Shown: piece after piece, positions 42,557 to 55,025 of the stretch
How positions within the stretch are numbered: the stretch's first letter is position 1
Layout: each line of letters starts with the position of its first letter
Assembly (NCBI RefSeq): GCF_019925205.1
Contig: NC_083566.1
Span: 7,254,001 to 7,318,000 of the forward strand
Reading direction: 5' to 3'
DNA: 64,000 nucleotides
DNA from: Metopolophium dirhodum
Taxonomy: Eukaryota; Arthropoda; Insecta; Hemiptera; Aphididae
Made by a program: the position numbers and the translations under genes
The notes under the pieces: generated by a model
Databases searched by the model: none
What the model was told of the DNA's origin: nothing
What the model saw: only the letters and a program-made list of their open reading frames with translations

Positions 42557-44818
42557 AGTATATTACGCAAATCAAAGAAACATCTACAAATGGTATATCT
42601 ATAAGATAAAATACAAAGATTTGCAACTCCCATATAATTATGATTATTATTATTAAAAGAAAGGAGAGAATATTAACTTACCTACAATTACATTATATTA
42701 AACGGCCTGCTTGAAAGCTCGCAGATCCGGAAAAAACTGAAAGGACGACTTTGCTTACAGGACCTGCAGTGGATCTAAGAGAGTTTCTTTGAAAATCAAT
42801 AAATAGATAAAAAGAGTGGTATAAAAATGGGTTTTGAGCACATACCTACCTCATATAGTCCATTCTCGTGAATAATTGTATTTTAAAACCATGCTATTTA
42901 GTTATGTAAAGTTGGATTTTTTAAAATATTATTTTTAACTTAAGAATTTTTTATTTAAAAGTAGGTATGCAAACAATTAAAAATATATGATTAATATTGA
43001 TCAGGTTCATTTATTTAAAATATTCCGATTAGAGAAACAAAACATAGACAGAGCGGTATTTAAATTATGCATTAATTTACATACCTACCTAGTTACACAT
43101 GATTATCATACTATAAAAAAATAGTAACCTACTATTTTTTTTTTATAGTATTATAATTAATGATTATTATATCATTTACTAGTTACTTATATTATTAAGT
43201 AAGAAATTATTTTTGATAAACAAACATAACCATAAGAGTTGTATAGTTAATATCATATCATAATATAACAATGCAATATATTCTAGGTAATTATACTACT
43301 AGGTAAATACTATAACTTTTAATAAGTTAATGACTAAATATACTCTTTAAATAGGTAAAAGTAGTCATCTTTAAAAAATTATATTTTTTTTTATAAGGTA
43401 ATACATTTTTTTTAAATTTTTGTCTTATGTTATTTTGATTATAATAAAATATTTAAATATTCAAATGTGTTTTAAATATTACATGCTATTTGACTAGAAA
43501 ATAATATTATTTAAAATACAAAATATGTATTGAAATTATTTTTCTGGTTAAACTAAACTACATTATACGATACAACAAATAAAAAATAATTAAATACATA
43601 TTTATAAGCTAACCCTGATGGAATGGGGTGAAATCGTAACTAAACGTAGTCTTCCTCCCCTCTGTTAGTATTGCTAAATAACCTAATGTATATTTTCAAA
43701 CTTTTAAAACAGCAACTGTGAATTTATATGATGGTAGCACGAAACAAAACGACGTCAACTCGTCAACCAAAAGTCTTCGCTGACCTCCTGGCCTAGTGGG
43801 GGTAAAAAGGACTTTTGAGGGCTACCATTATGATAGACGAAAGATCTAGAAATCAAATAAATAACTCGGTACGCAAAAAAAATATTTTTTTATTATGAGT
43901 CCAATAAGTAGACTTATTAATATTAAAATTGAAAACTACTATAACACATTATTATAGCAGACAATTATTTTATCTACTGCCACGAAGTGTTCTGAATTAT
44001 TAGCTCATATTAGAACACTCTCTTAAATTTTAATAGCACTGCCTACCTATTAACTATTATACACCTGATATTATGATTTATGATCATTTGGTCAATGTGG
44101 ATAACATTTTTAATTCAATTATTATTGATTATGCAAATATGATTGTTGCACACAACAAAATTAGTACCTATACACATATTATATTAAATATAAATGTTTA
44201 TTAATACATCCTAAATAACTCAGTACATAAGTTTTTTTCTAGATCTCCGATTTCGAAAATCCGAATATAATATGAGCTGCAACGTATTGTAATTCACCGT
44301 GTAAAAAACCCGTTTGAATTTATTGTGTAAGGGAATATTCATAACTATTTTTTAATATTATACTTTTAGTATAGTTTTGATACTGGTTCCCTTATGTCAA
44401 ATGTATAATTTTTTTATAACATGTTTTGATTTAAAACGTCTATATTGACTAGATCCCATATCCCACATCAGCATCATATTGTCACAAACAAGACAAAACC
44501 TAAGTACTTAAAATTTTGCTACGTGCTCAATTGTTTTATTTTCAAGGTTTATGTCCCGCCAAAAATGACTACATTCTAAACTGGTTGGTTGAATGAGGAC
44601 ATAAAAACTTCGGGTTTATGAGAATAACATTGTGAACACAAACCAATATCTATTTAAAATAGATTGAATTTTAAACTTATTTTGTGCGGGCCTACCGGGA
44701 TGTCAATCAAAAATTAGTTATAATATACATTATTTATCGAAATCATGATATTTATGTATTAGCATTTAACATAATATGACATAATATTAATTATTATATA
44801 GGTAGCTACTAAAACTAA

Positions 44819-44840
44819 TATATATATATATATATATATT
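44819..44840. repeat. (TA)n microsatellite
   Basis: About 11 TA units. Confidence 0.85.
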
Positions 44841-46225
44841 TGATATAAAGCAAAGTATAAAATTTATATAAAACGGATTTTAAACAACTTTAAAGAAACA
44901 ATAGTAACAACTAATACAATCCAAATGAACGATTTGAGTAAAAGAAAATATATAATAATGTCTAACGGCTTACACATAATAATACACATACAAATACATT
45001 TTTAATCAATAAGATATATTGTTGGGGAATTAATTTAATGCGAAGATCAATAATTAGAATATTATATTTTGTATATAATCTACAAATTGATTAGAATTAA
45101 CATATTATGATCATTAGTATACACTAAACATTATTTACAATTTTTTTTAAAAAACAATTATATTGTAAAGCTCAGCGTCTATTCGTGATGCTCAATTATT
45201 ACTTCGATCCGATTGCCAGACCGGTCCTAATGCTAGTCTGATTTATTCTGAAGTATGTAAATAAATCTTTTTTATTGTCATTTTTTTCAATTATTGACAT
45301 TGACGACCGCGGTTTTTTCTGTCCTTTTTAGGCATATTATTGTGTGCTATAACTTTGTTATTTATTTTTTTTTATTTTTAGTGTTTAAGCTTCATAAGTA
45401 CTATACAGTATACGTGTTTTTTGTTACATTGATAAATAAGAAAATTGTAAATTAAATTTGTATTCAATTAAATTGGTACAGTCCATGATTTTTAAATTAC
45501 TCATCCATACGTGCATAAGACAGAATCAACAGTTTTACTGTTTTGTCTTTAGATTTATTTCATAAAAATACAGCTTATGCAATCATGCAGGTATAGTATA
45601 ATCATTATGAGACGAATACAATATCTAATAAAACATATCTACAGAAAACAACTACAGCCTGTGATCCTTAAAACAACTACTCGGACTATTAAATTAAAAG
45701 GAAAAAAAAGAAAAATGTTTTGAACAATAAATACAATTTGGTCAATAATGTATTCACGTTAGTGTATTTAGTTTTTTTTTCAATAAAATATAATTTGTTT
45801 ACAAGTATACACTGTATAACAAACAATTTTTTCAATCGAAACAAAGAGAGAAAAAACAACATTTGTTTTAAGTCGACCCGTTCAATTTTAAATTATTAAC
45901 ATATTGCATAATGCAGTGCGTATTTGTGCCCTTTAATTTTGGCAAGGAAGAGAGGACTTGCAGTATCCTCCATTGGAATATCCCAGGAATATATTTGCAG
46001 TATTATTTGTCGGCACTCTTACGACGAGATTTCTATCAATTTCATCTTAATGAGGTATTACAACATTGACCTCTGAGTTCACTCGATACAAATGACCACC
46101 ACCGAGCTGATGGTTTAGTGCGCAATTTTTGCGTCCTCGACCGTAGCCTGTACCGTGCACGCGAACAGATGACGAGAAAAAACCAATTTATAACACATAC
46201 GTTTAGCTTGACCAATAAACGTTCA

Positions 46226-46320
46226 TGCGCACACTCTTGTGCATTATATATTTTTATATATTACGCACATACTGCACATATATATATATAATACACATAT
46301 ATTATATATAATATATACAC
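46226..46320. repeat. TA/CA-rich alternating tract
   Basis: Alternating purine-pyrimidine sequence (tatata, cacata, acacac) just 3' of a GC-richer patch. Confidence 0.6.
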
Positions 46321-46434
46321 GCACAAGTGTATACTGTATATGCTTCATTCTAGTTTGTCCCCATGTAAAAACCACTCCGGTGTCATAAATCAACCATCGA
46401 ATAATTAGTTATTGTTGCTGATGGCGCGCCTTGG

Positions 46435-46540
46435 TGGTCTCTCTCTTTTTCTCTTGCTTACTCACCGTCTCTCTGTCTCTATCTATATCTCTCTCTCTCT
46501 CTCTCTCTCTCTCCCTCTCTCTCTCTCTCTCTGTACTCTC
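46435..46540. repeat. (CT)n microsatellite
   Basis: CT-rich tract, near pure at 46489-46530, ending at ctgtactctcgggag. Related in composition to the CTCTGT array at 27 kb. Confidence 0.85.
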
Positions 46541-48014
46541 GGGAGTGCGTGCACAATGCATTTTTTAAAAATCATTTTTTAGTTCGTCGAACCCGAATCG
46601 CATGTCCCTGTGTGTCACTAGTTATGGTTAAGTGGCGAATGTAACAGAGGGAAATAAAAAAATAAAAAAAAAAATAATAATACTGAAGTATATGAAGAGT
46701 TGAAAAAATAACTTTTTTGCAAAACACGTACCTATTATACGTAGGTATATAGACAGGGAGCAGATGGTTTTATATAGACTTTGGTGGAGGGAAAAAAATG
46801 AATGAAATCATTAACGATTTAATAAGAAAAAAAATATGTATCTACTTGGCATTGATTTATTTAGCAAAATTAAGAGGACCACAAAGAGGAGGAAAACCGG
46901 CAGCCATATAATTTGACAAAGCCGGCGTTCAGTTGGGTTGATTTATAGAATACCCGTTTTACAGGGCGATTATGCGAATAAAAATACCATTTATCTTAGG
47001 GCTTGAGAAATAAATTCTGTTGATTGGAATGTTAAAGTTGCATGTACCTACTTCATATCTGAATTATACACTTAGAATAGTAATTGTTATATTTTCTATT
47101 CTCTAAAATCATTATGTTATTATTACTCGAATAATTAACTTGATACATATAACACTATTATCGTAATAGCACGATGACAATCATAAAATTATATTATTTT
47201 AATACGACCTTATAGAATACGAAGTGAGTTAAATCATGTGTCATGACGTAGAAAATAATTGCTATATTATTATATAAATTACTTATTATGTTGAACAAAC
47301 AACTCTAACTAAGAAGATTCCATACCGAAATTGGTTATCTTTGCCTCTCAGATATTATTTCATGGTATGCTAAAAAATCAAAAAAAAATAAGCAGATCAA
47401 TCATAAAAGTGATTTTAACAGCTATATCTAACATCTCCTATCACTAAAACAAATTATTACCTATACAAAGAAACGTAATATATTCAAGACATCATGCAGT
47501 ATAGAACATTTTAGAAGAATTCATAAATAAAAAGCCTCAACAGCAATTTAAAATAATTGAAATATTATGTTTAAAAAAATATATAACACATAATAAAATC
47601 CATTATAACATTCCCCAGAAAAATTATTAATTTAAAATTTTACAATCAGTATTCTATCTATAAAAAATATAGCGACTTATAATTGATCTTAGTAAAACTG
47701 TGTACGTGGTCTTGTAATACAAAGATAATTATTGTATTGATATATTATTTTGAACTCGTTAAGAAATAGGTACCAATGCCTTTTTTTTCGTTTAAACGGG
47801 AGTTTATTCATTATTTAGTAGAGTTAAATTAATTTTTTTATGCATAATTTTTTTATAGTTGTTTAAGATAAAAGACAATAAGCTACATAGTGATAATAAT
47901 ATTAAAACAAATTTAAATTGATAGTAAAAGTAAAGTTTAATAAATGATTTTTTATTAATAATTAGTGAAACTCTTGGCATTAGTAGCTAAGACCATGCAT
48001 AGTTTAAAAAAAAA

Positions 48015-48130
48015 ACAGGTAAGTCACTCTGTTGTATAGTGGGTTTCTAGTAGGTCACAGTAATGTGTGATGTGTTAAATTTTAACTCATTGATAAATCA
48101 TTGCACAAGTTTAAAAAAACAATTCTGAAC
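48015..48130 (+). repeat. Dispersed repeat family R2, copy 4
   Basis: Reads aagtcactctgttgtatagt, gggtttctagtaggtcacag, gtgatgtgttaaatttta, then tcattgcac and acaattctgaacgga. Same motif order as copy 2, including the gattct-type end. Confidence 0.65.
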
Positions 48131-48514
48131 GGAGACCGCGGTGGGTCAGATTTTATTCTTTAGGATATTAATTTATGATTTATTTATATTAGTGTTAGTA
48201 ATATTATATTTTTCTATAAGTAATAGTGTAATACGATAGCTTAAAATATTTTTTGCTAAAACATAGCACGTATTATATAATAATAGTAATTGTAATACCT
48301 ATTATTGTTATAACTCAATGTCAATGGTGCGTAATTCATATTCAATATTGCTATTCCGTATGATCTGAGATTCGTGGATTTATTGATGATGATGATGAAT
48401 TGCATATTCTGTACAGTAAAAAATAGTATTTGTTAACGACACTTTAATAATCTTAAGAAAACATTATTATTAGCGATTGATGAGTTATTGAGTGGTAAAC
48501 TTATAATAAATAGA

Positions 48515-48850
48515 GGGTGATTTTTTAGTCATTCTCGTACCATTTTTATGATTGAATTATGCATACCTAAATTATATTCAAATTATAATTTTTGAATTGC
48601 TAAGAGTAGTTAAAGACGATATTTTCAAATATTTAGATTTTTAACAACATTTAAGGAGTATACTGTGGTGATCGTGATACTGTGGCATGTTTTTTACGAT
48701 AGTTCAAAGTTTTGCATATATTATACATCGTAAATTAAAAATGCTTATAACTCACTTAAAAACAGAATTATCATAAAAAACCCATATTCAAACACAGATA
48801 ATGTTCTTACCATCATGTTTCATAATAGGTCAATTCACTCTAATTTTTAA
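48515..48850 (+). repeat. Dispersed repeat family R1, member 3
   Basis: Starts gagggtgattttttagtc and continues with aatttttgaattgc, gacgatattttcaaatattt and acaacatttaaggagtatac. Same motif order as 9037-9310. It abuts the fold-back element region that begins near 48890. Confidence 0.55.
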
Positions 48851-48889
48851 ACTATAACTGAGCTAAACGTTATCTACTGAGCGTAAATT

Positions 48890-48960
48890 TGCTACGTCAC
48901 GCACTTGTAAGACGGAGCCAACAAATATCTGTGTAGTATCCTCTTAAGGGGATTGGAAGT
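48890..48960 (+). repeat. Repeat R3 start, also present near 900
   Basis: Reads gctacgtcacgcacttgtaa and gacggagccaaca, then cctcttaagggg. Nearly the same order occurs at 903-960 (cacacttgtaagacggag, aacaacacacgcgggtgag, tcttaagg). It runs directly into the fold-back arm, so R3 and the fold-back may be one element. Confidence 0.55.
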
Positions 48961-49405
48961 GGCGATTATCTGCCTTTGTCTAACACACGCGGTACATAGG
49001 AATTTAGACGTGTTTTCATTCCAACGTATCAATTGATCTAGTAAAGCAATAATAATTTTAAAAACTTTGACAATTTGAATTTGTCGTCAAGTCTACTCGA
49101 GATTGACTTTCCCAGATTTTTAATTTTTTTGATTTGAACTTCTCCAATTTTCTCCAACTTTTCCAATCTTTCTTCATTTCGTTTGTAGTATGAATTTTTT
49201 TTAGGATTTAGGGGGATAAAATCAAAAATGGAGAAAAGTCGAACTCAAGTAGACAGACAAGTAGATGACAATATTCAAACTGCTTCTAGAATTCTTCGCG
49301 CTTCACTATAGATCAATCGGTACGTTGGAATGAAAACACGTCTAAATTCCTATGTACCACGTGTGTTCGATAATGACAGAAAATCACCGAATATAATCCC
49401 CTTAA
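48944..49405. mobile_element. Fold-back (long inverted repeat) element
   Basis: The left arm 48944-49040 starts ttaaggggatt and contains ggtacataggaatttagacg. The right arm 49309-49405 is its inverse, ending aatccccttaa. Over 97 bp the arms are roughly 80% identical, with a run of more than 40 nearly perfect positions. Pairing continues inwards more weakly (gtctactcgagattgact against the inverse of gtcgaactcaagtagac). No open frame, so non-autonomous. Confidence 0.8.
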
Positions 49406-49896
49406 CTCTACGGTCGGTTATATCCACTAGGTACGTGAAATCGAAGACCACGATTATTACACGCTAATGAGACTCTTATGGAAAAAATAAAAACCAAATA
49501 TCTAAAATCTTTAATATTTTTGCTCCTGTACATTTAACCAGCACCATGATTCTTAACCGGAATACGATTTGGCGACTAAGAAAATATATAACTTATAAAC
49601 ATCACCGGCACGGGACCCTGCATGTTCGGCGAGACTTGTGCGTGCTGGCGTTTAAATTTTTATTTATTTATTATAATAAATATTAATTTCGGTTCTCTTC
49701 AACGTCTCTATTAATTTTCCCGCCCCCTTTAATTTCCCTCCGGCAAACACTTACCTGACACAATTATTATTGAGACAAACTTGTCCCATTTATTAACACC
49801 CGTTTAATATACCACTCGCTTAAATGATCAACTACCACCCCGATACTTACGATCCACACCATATTATAAGACGTGTCTGCGAGACTGAGCGGCGAG

Positions 49897-49930
49897 CATA
49901 GAGTAATAAGAATATTCTTATAACTCTATG
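49897..49930. repeat. 34-bp near-perfect palindrome
   Basis: catagagtaataagaa is followed immediately by its inverse ttcttataactctatg with a single mismatched pair. No spacer. Not obviously part of another element. Confidence 0.75.
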
Positions 49931-50190
49931 AGGCCGAGTGAAGTTATCGTCATACGTGATTCATTGTTATTATATTATTTTAACAAAAACAATTCGTGTG
50001 GGGTCCATTGAGATTTGGGGTACGTTCGTGCGGGGGGCTAACCTAAATTATGTCCGACAAGACCAACCATTGATAGCAGGGCTTATAAGTTTCTAAATTC
50101 TATTACTCCCCATCGCTTAATGGCACTACCATATTGGTTTCATTTCACGTCAACCTATACAATTTAACGGTTTGTGTGTAAGTACTAAAT

Positions 50191-50218
50191 AATAATAATA
50201 ATAATAACAATAATAATA
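50191..50218. repeat. (AAT)n microsatellite
   Basis: AAT units with one AAC interruption; a second short run lies at 50350-50368. Confidence 0.8.
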
Positions 50219-50628
50219 TGTACCTACTGCCCTGCGTTTTATGCGACGTTCCATCCTATTACACGATCAGCCCCACACAAACCGTGAGATTTCAATGTTT
50301 GTTCAACTGCCGCCGCCAAGCCATCGTTTTATTGTATTGTTAGGTAGTTAATAATAATAATAATAATACAAAAATATAAAGAAATCGTTATGATAAAGTG
50401 TAAACAATTCGTTCAGGTCGATCGGAAAAGTAGATTAGCGTAAACCAGACAGGAATTTAAATTAAAAAAGTATTACTCTATATGTTGATGGACCTAACTT
50501 ACGTCTTATACTGTATACGCATGGTCATGACTCGTGACTCGCGACAATTCATTTAATCGTTCAGTATGATGGACATTAAAAATCTGTATGAATTTATATT
50601 TTTTAAATACAATATAATAATATTTATT

Positions 50629-50882
50629 GGGGGACGGAGTGGCCGAGCGGACTAAGACGCGCACCGTCGCTGGTTCGAACTCAACCACGGGTGGCTTTTT
50701 TCTTTGGCAGTCACGGTGTCCGGAGAGAGAGGCCGCCATCCCCCACCCGGGCATGGCAGATACCTACGGGTGCCCACTTCAAAAATCTGCCAAAACAAAC
50801 ACACACGAGTTAAAAAACCTACAGTACCCTCCTCCCACAGTTCCAAAGGCCTCAGTTGTCGAAGCCTCAACCACCCCAAAAA
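50629..50882 (+). mobile_element. tRNA-derived SINE with target-site duplication
   Basis: The 5' end begins gggggacggagtggccgag. It has a pol III A box (tggccgagcgg, 50640-50650) and B box (ggttcgaactc, 50672-50682) spaced as in tRNA genes of the Ser/Leu type. A non-tRNA body follows and ends ccaccccaaaaaa. A 13-bp direct repeat, aataatatttatt, flanks it at 50616-50628 and 50883-50895. SINEs are copied by a LINE reverse transcriptase. The open frames across it are incidental. Confidence 0.9.
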
Positions 50883-50895
50883 AATAATATTTATT

Positions 50896-53800
50896 ATTAT
50901 TATGTTTCAAATAATATAGAGAAACCTATTTTAAAAGTTTTTTTAAAACAAACTAATTTAATAACAGTCTGTGACAAAGTACCTATCGTATGACAAATAT
51001 TTCAATTACACCTACACACGTCTTATTGTTGAAAATAATTAAGTATTATATACATTTATCACAGAACATTAGCGTGGCGTCACGAAGGTTAAGTTATTCA
51101 AACCGTTTCACTGTTGTTGTAGGTATATTAAAATATAGTAGTAATGTCATCTATATAATACCTACCGAGACCCAGACGACAATTCAATTTCACCAAAATT
51201 TGTTAACTCACCAGTGTAGGTAAATAATAATATATTGTAATCAGTAGGTACATGCAATGGATCTTTAAAACCGTGTTTCGAGAGCGACCATAGTATAATA
51301 CCGTAAATGACACGATGTAAATCGGGAATGGAAGACCGTAAACATTACTTGTTTTTAGGACCGATCACTATATATTATAATACTATAATAATAAGTCGAT
51401 TGCAGCTAGATAGTTATGTTACGCGTTATCGCGATGCAAACATGTATATGGTACATAATATATATAATAATATGTATTTTATTTCAACAATTGAAAAAAA
51501 AATTACAATACTTATGCCGGACTGCATGAAAAATGTATTAATCGAATGGTTTAAAACAGTTTAATGGACTATAAACTGCAGGCCACTAAATCTTATTTAA
51601 GGGACAATCATATAGCTCACCATTTATTTATTTTTCGTTAAATATTTGTTAATAACTGCTGGTTATGCAACCCAGCATTAATTATTTAAAATTTCAATCG
51701 TGTTGACTTCGGGGGGACTTCTATATAACGGACAGACAGAATACTGAGTTAATCAATTAACCAACATTACGTGGGGTGCGAGTGGTGCGACACAGCCATT
51801 TTATTTTTACAAACCTATTTTAGTAATTAGTATTATATAGTATTATTAATATAAACCATCATAGTAGTATCATCGTTGGTATATGACAATACTACGTTCG
51901 TTATTTCAAAAAAATATCATCCACATTATATGTATCTGCTGACCTTGTTGAGATTTTTGTTCGATAAACATTTTACTCGGTTCAGCTTTTTAAACATTTT
52001 CATTTAATATGAAATGTAAATATACTATGATATTGTTTAAAAACCCAACACCAATTTGAAGAATAATTTTCGGATGAACAAACATGAGTTTTGTAATGTC
52101 ATTCGTAGGATAAACAAAGACAGAAAATACAAGCGTAATGTACACTTAAAATCGTAATATTTTATCGTAGTCAAAAACCAAATCAAAAAACATACATTTT
52201 AATTGATATATTTTTATTATTTTATTATTTTTTTCGTTTATTTATTTATTTTTTTTGTAATTATTATTTTGTTTACGAATCGTATAACATCTTATAATTT
52301 TTCGTTTTCAACGACATCCATTCATCAACTTTTCGATTCCCACAATAATAATAATAATCATAATAATAATAATAATAATATTAATAATAATAATAATAAT
52401 AATGATAATAATAATAATAATAATAATAATAAGTAAATTATTGAATAATTTCAAAATTAAATTACATTAATTGATTAAACCTAACAACATAATTTGTATG
52501 TTTACTCAACGAGAGTTTTAGGACAAAAAAAAAATACTAAAACAATTAAATAATGATAATAATAATATTCTTAAAAGGTTAAATCATAAAATTATAACAG
52601 GAACCAATACCAAAAAATCAACTTAACAAGGTCATCAGAAATGACGCTATTACCAAAAAATAAAATAAAATAATAATACAAATAATAACACACTCACAAA
52701 ATAAAAGTTAAGACAAAAGAAAACAGTATTTTTCATAATTTACTTTTAACCTAAACGTCTACTAGCTATATTAACAAAACAATTTTTTGTTCAATTAATT
52801 TACACGTACATGATAAAAACAGACGAAAAAACACATTTAAAATAGGTTATAAACTATCGGACGTTATGTGATTTAATTATAATATATATATAATATATTG
52901 TATTTATAGAATAATTATTATCTAACGAAAATTGGTACATCTAGTTAATGCCCTGAGATGCTGCACCATTATTGTATTATAAAAATGTATCTATATAATC
53001 ATTATCCGTATATAGGTATTTTAAATGTAATATGGTTATAACATAATAATATTATAATATGACGTTTTATATTTTGTTTGTTTGTACATTTGAAAAATAT
53101 GAAACGGAGCAGAAACACAGCCTTAGGAAATAAAACAGAATAAAAAGCTTTGCTGGAACTTAAGAAATATATAAACTTAAGACATTTACTATTTTATTAT
53201 AAATAAAAGGTAACAAATAAATCACCGTGAAAGTAATACATTGCACTCAATTTAACACACATAATATTATTATTATTGTTAAATAGTATTTATTTTTTTA
53301 ATTTTTTTTTTTACACACAAGTGTATTTATATAACAGACTATTATATTTTAAATATATTAATAAGTACTATAAATAATGAACTTTTTGGTTTGAAGTATA
53401 TTTGTGTGAATAATAATCGTATAATAGAATATTATATTATTATTATCGTTCCTGATATTTATTACTATTATTATTTTCATTATGTATATAGAGGTACCTG
53501 TATTGTATTATAAATGTTTCATGATTACCCTGCATGAGTGACGAGTGTATTTCTCTATAGTTAAGTTTAAAATCCTATTTAGAACTATTGCAAGAAATAA
53601 AATTAAAAATTAATCGTTTGCCATGAGGACGTACCTTCGAAACAGGTACGACGCATACCGTAAACTATACTTTCATTATTCGCTTATTTGGATTGTTACA
53701 GTTGTAATGTCATAACGATATAATTTAACGTTATTACTGTAATAACGATGACGATAACGATGACGATGATATCAATGAAAGCTGTTATTAAAGTTTGACC

Positions 53801-54553
53801 GACCGCTTGTTGGGAGACACGTAAAGTTTTAATGTAATTTCGTTGGATACATATTATTATAATGTTACTTCAGTAACCAGATTGCTGGTAATATTACCTC
53901 CCATTAATCACAAAATTGTACAAACGTATGCGTTTTATGGCTCAGAAAAAAAAACAAAAACAAAATGGCGAACGAACAGGAACTATAAAAAAAAAAAATA
54001 TGTATTTTAGTGGCTTCATAATATACGAGGAACAATATTGTATAATATATTTTGTCGTTTTCTCTTGCTGATTTCGAGGTAAATATCATGTTTTTATCTC
54101 TCAAAAACCGTACGAAATGCAGTAAAAGTTAAAGCCAACATGTGTGTATAGGAATCACAGTTTCACAGAAGTATACACATGATTAATAACTAATAAAAAT
54201 TAAAATAAAATTACTGTAACTAAAACTTAGGAACTGTATGTAGACACCATAATGTGTTCGGCTGTATATTAGGTAATTGTATCGTTTTGATTTGTTTATC
54301 GGGCTGAGATGAAATTCTATTGTTTCGGAACAATAATTATGATTTATCTTTAAAATGGCTACGTTTTGGTCTAAAATAATATAATAAATTTTTTTTTTTA
54401 ATAACGATACGACGATCACACTTATAAATATGTACACGATCAATTTGTTTTAAAATCTAATTTACACGTTTTCTTTGTATTCACTAGCTGTAGTAATAGT
54501 AGTAGATGTGTTTACATTTTTTTTTGTTTTCGTACCAAATTTTTTCATTATTT
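50896..54553. other. Non-coding interval downstream of the BTB-Psq gene
   Basis: AT-rich. It includes the (AAT)n tract at 52346-52433 and stretches of T-rich sequence; I see no coding exon. The open frame at 52203-52436 is the microsatellite read as poly-Asn. Confidence 0.6.
52346..52433. repeat. (AAT)n microsatellite
   Basis: About 29 AAT units with CAT, TTAAT and GAT interruptions. Confidence 0.9.
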
Positions 54554-54567
54554 TTTATTGTTTTATT
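54554..54567 (-). promoter_or_regulatory. Candidate polyadenylation signals of the BTB-Psq gene
   Basis: Two AATAAA hexamers on the minus strand (54562-54567 and 54554-54559), about 460 nt past the stop at 55026. The interval 54730-55025 is GC-richer than its surroundings and would be the 3' UTR. Positional evidence only. Confidence 0.3.
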
Positions 54568-55025
54568 TCAATCCCTTATCATTAAAAACGATTATTATAT
54601 GTTACACGCGCGATTACGAACCACGGCCGTACGATTCGTCCGAATGATTATATTATATTATATTTATAATTACTATTATTATTTTTTATAGATAATATTA
54701 TAATTTACAGACATAATAATATATTATTATAAATTGATTACGGGTAAGGGCGAAAAAGAAGGATTGACAGGATTTAGGGTGGGTGGTTTTGGGGTGTAGG
54801 TAAAGGGCGTGCGCGCACATGGTTGCGGGTGGGATACGGGGCGGCGATTCAGCCGAAAGCCCGTGACGACGACCACGTGGTGGACAAGGAACGCGCGCGC
54901 TCGTGTACAAGACGGGCTTATGCGTATTTTTCGGTACACAAGACGCGAAGAACACCGCTTTGGCGAAATTATGTTCGGAGCACCGCGTCGAACGCCGCCA
55001 GCGCGTAGTCCCTAAACACCCCGTG

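Larger units (their letters stand above)
23919..50615. other. Long gene-free interval upstream of nord
   Basis: No exon chain with matching phases could be built on either strand. It contains the simple repeats, MITEs, dispersed repeats and fold-back element listed separately. A short frame at 24519-24758 (-) is compositionally less biased than others but has no recognisable motif. A GC-richer part at 25.8-28.2 kb and at 46.0-46.6 kb may hold promoter or UTR sequence; nothing can be assigned. Confidence 0.5.

Noticed and set aside
50631..50703. A functional tRNA gene
   Set aside because: A and B boxes are present but no complete cloverleaf can be folded convincingly, and the unit has a SINE body, A-rich tail and target duplication.
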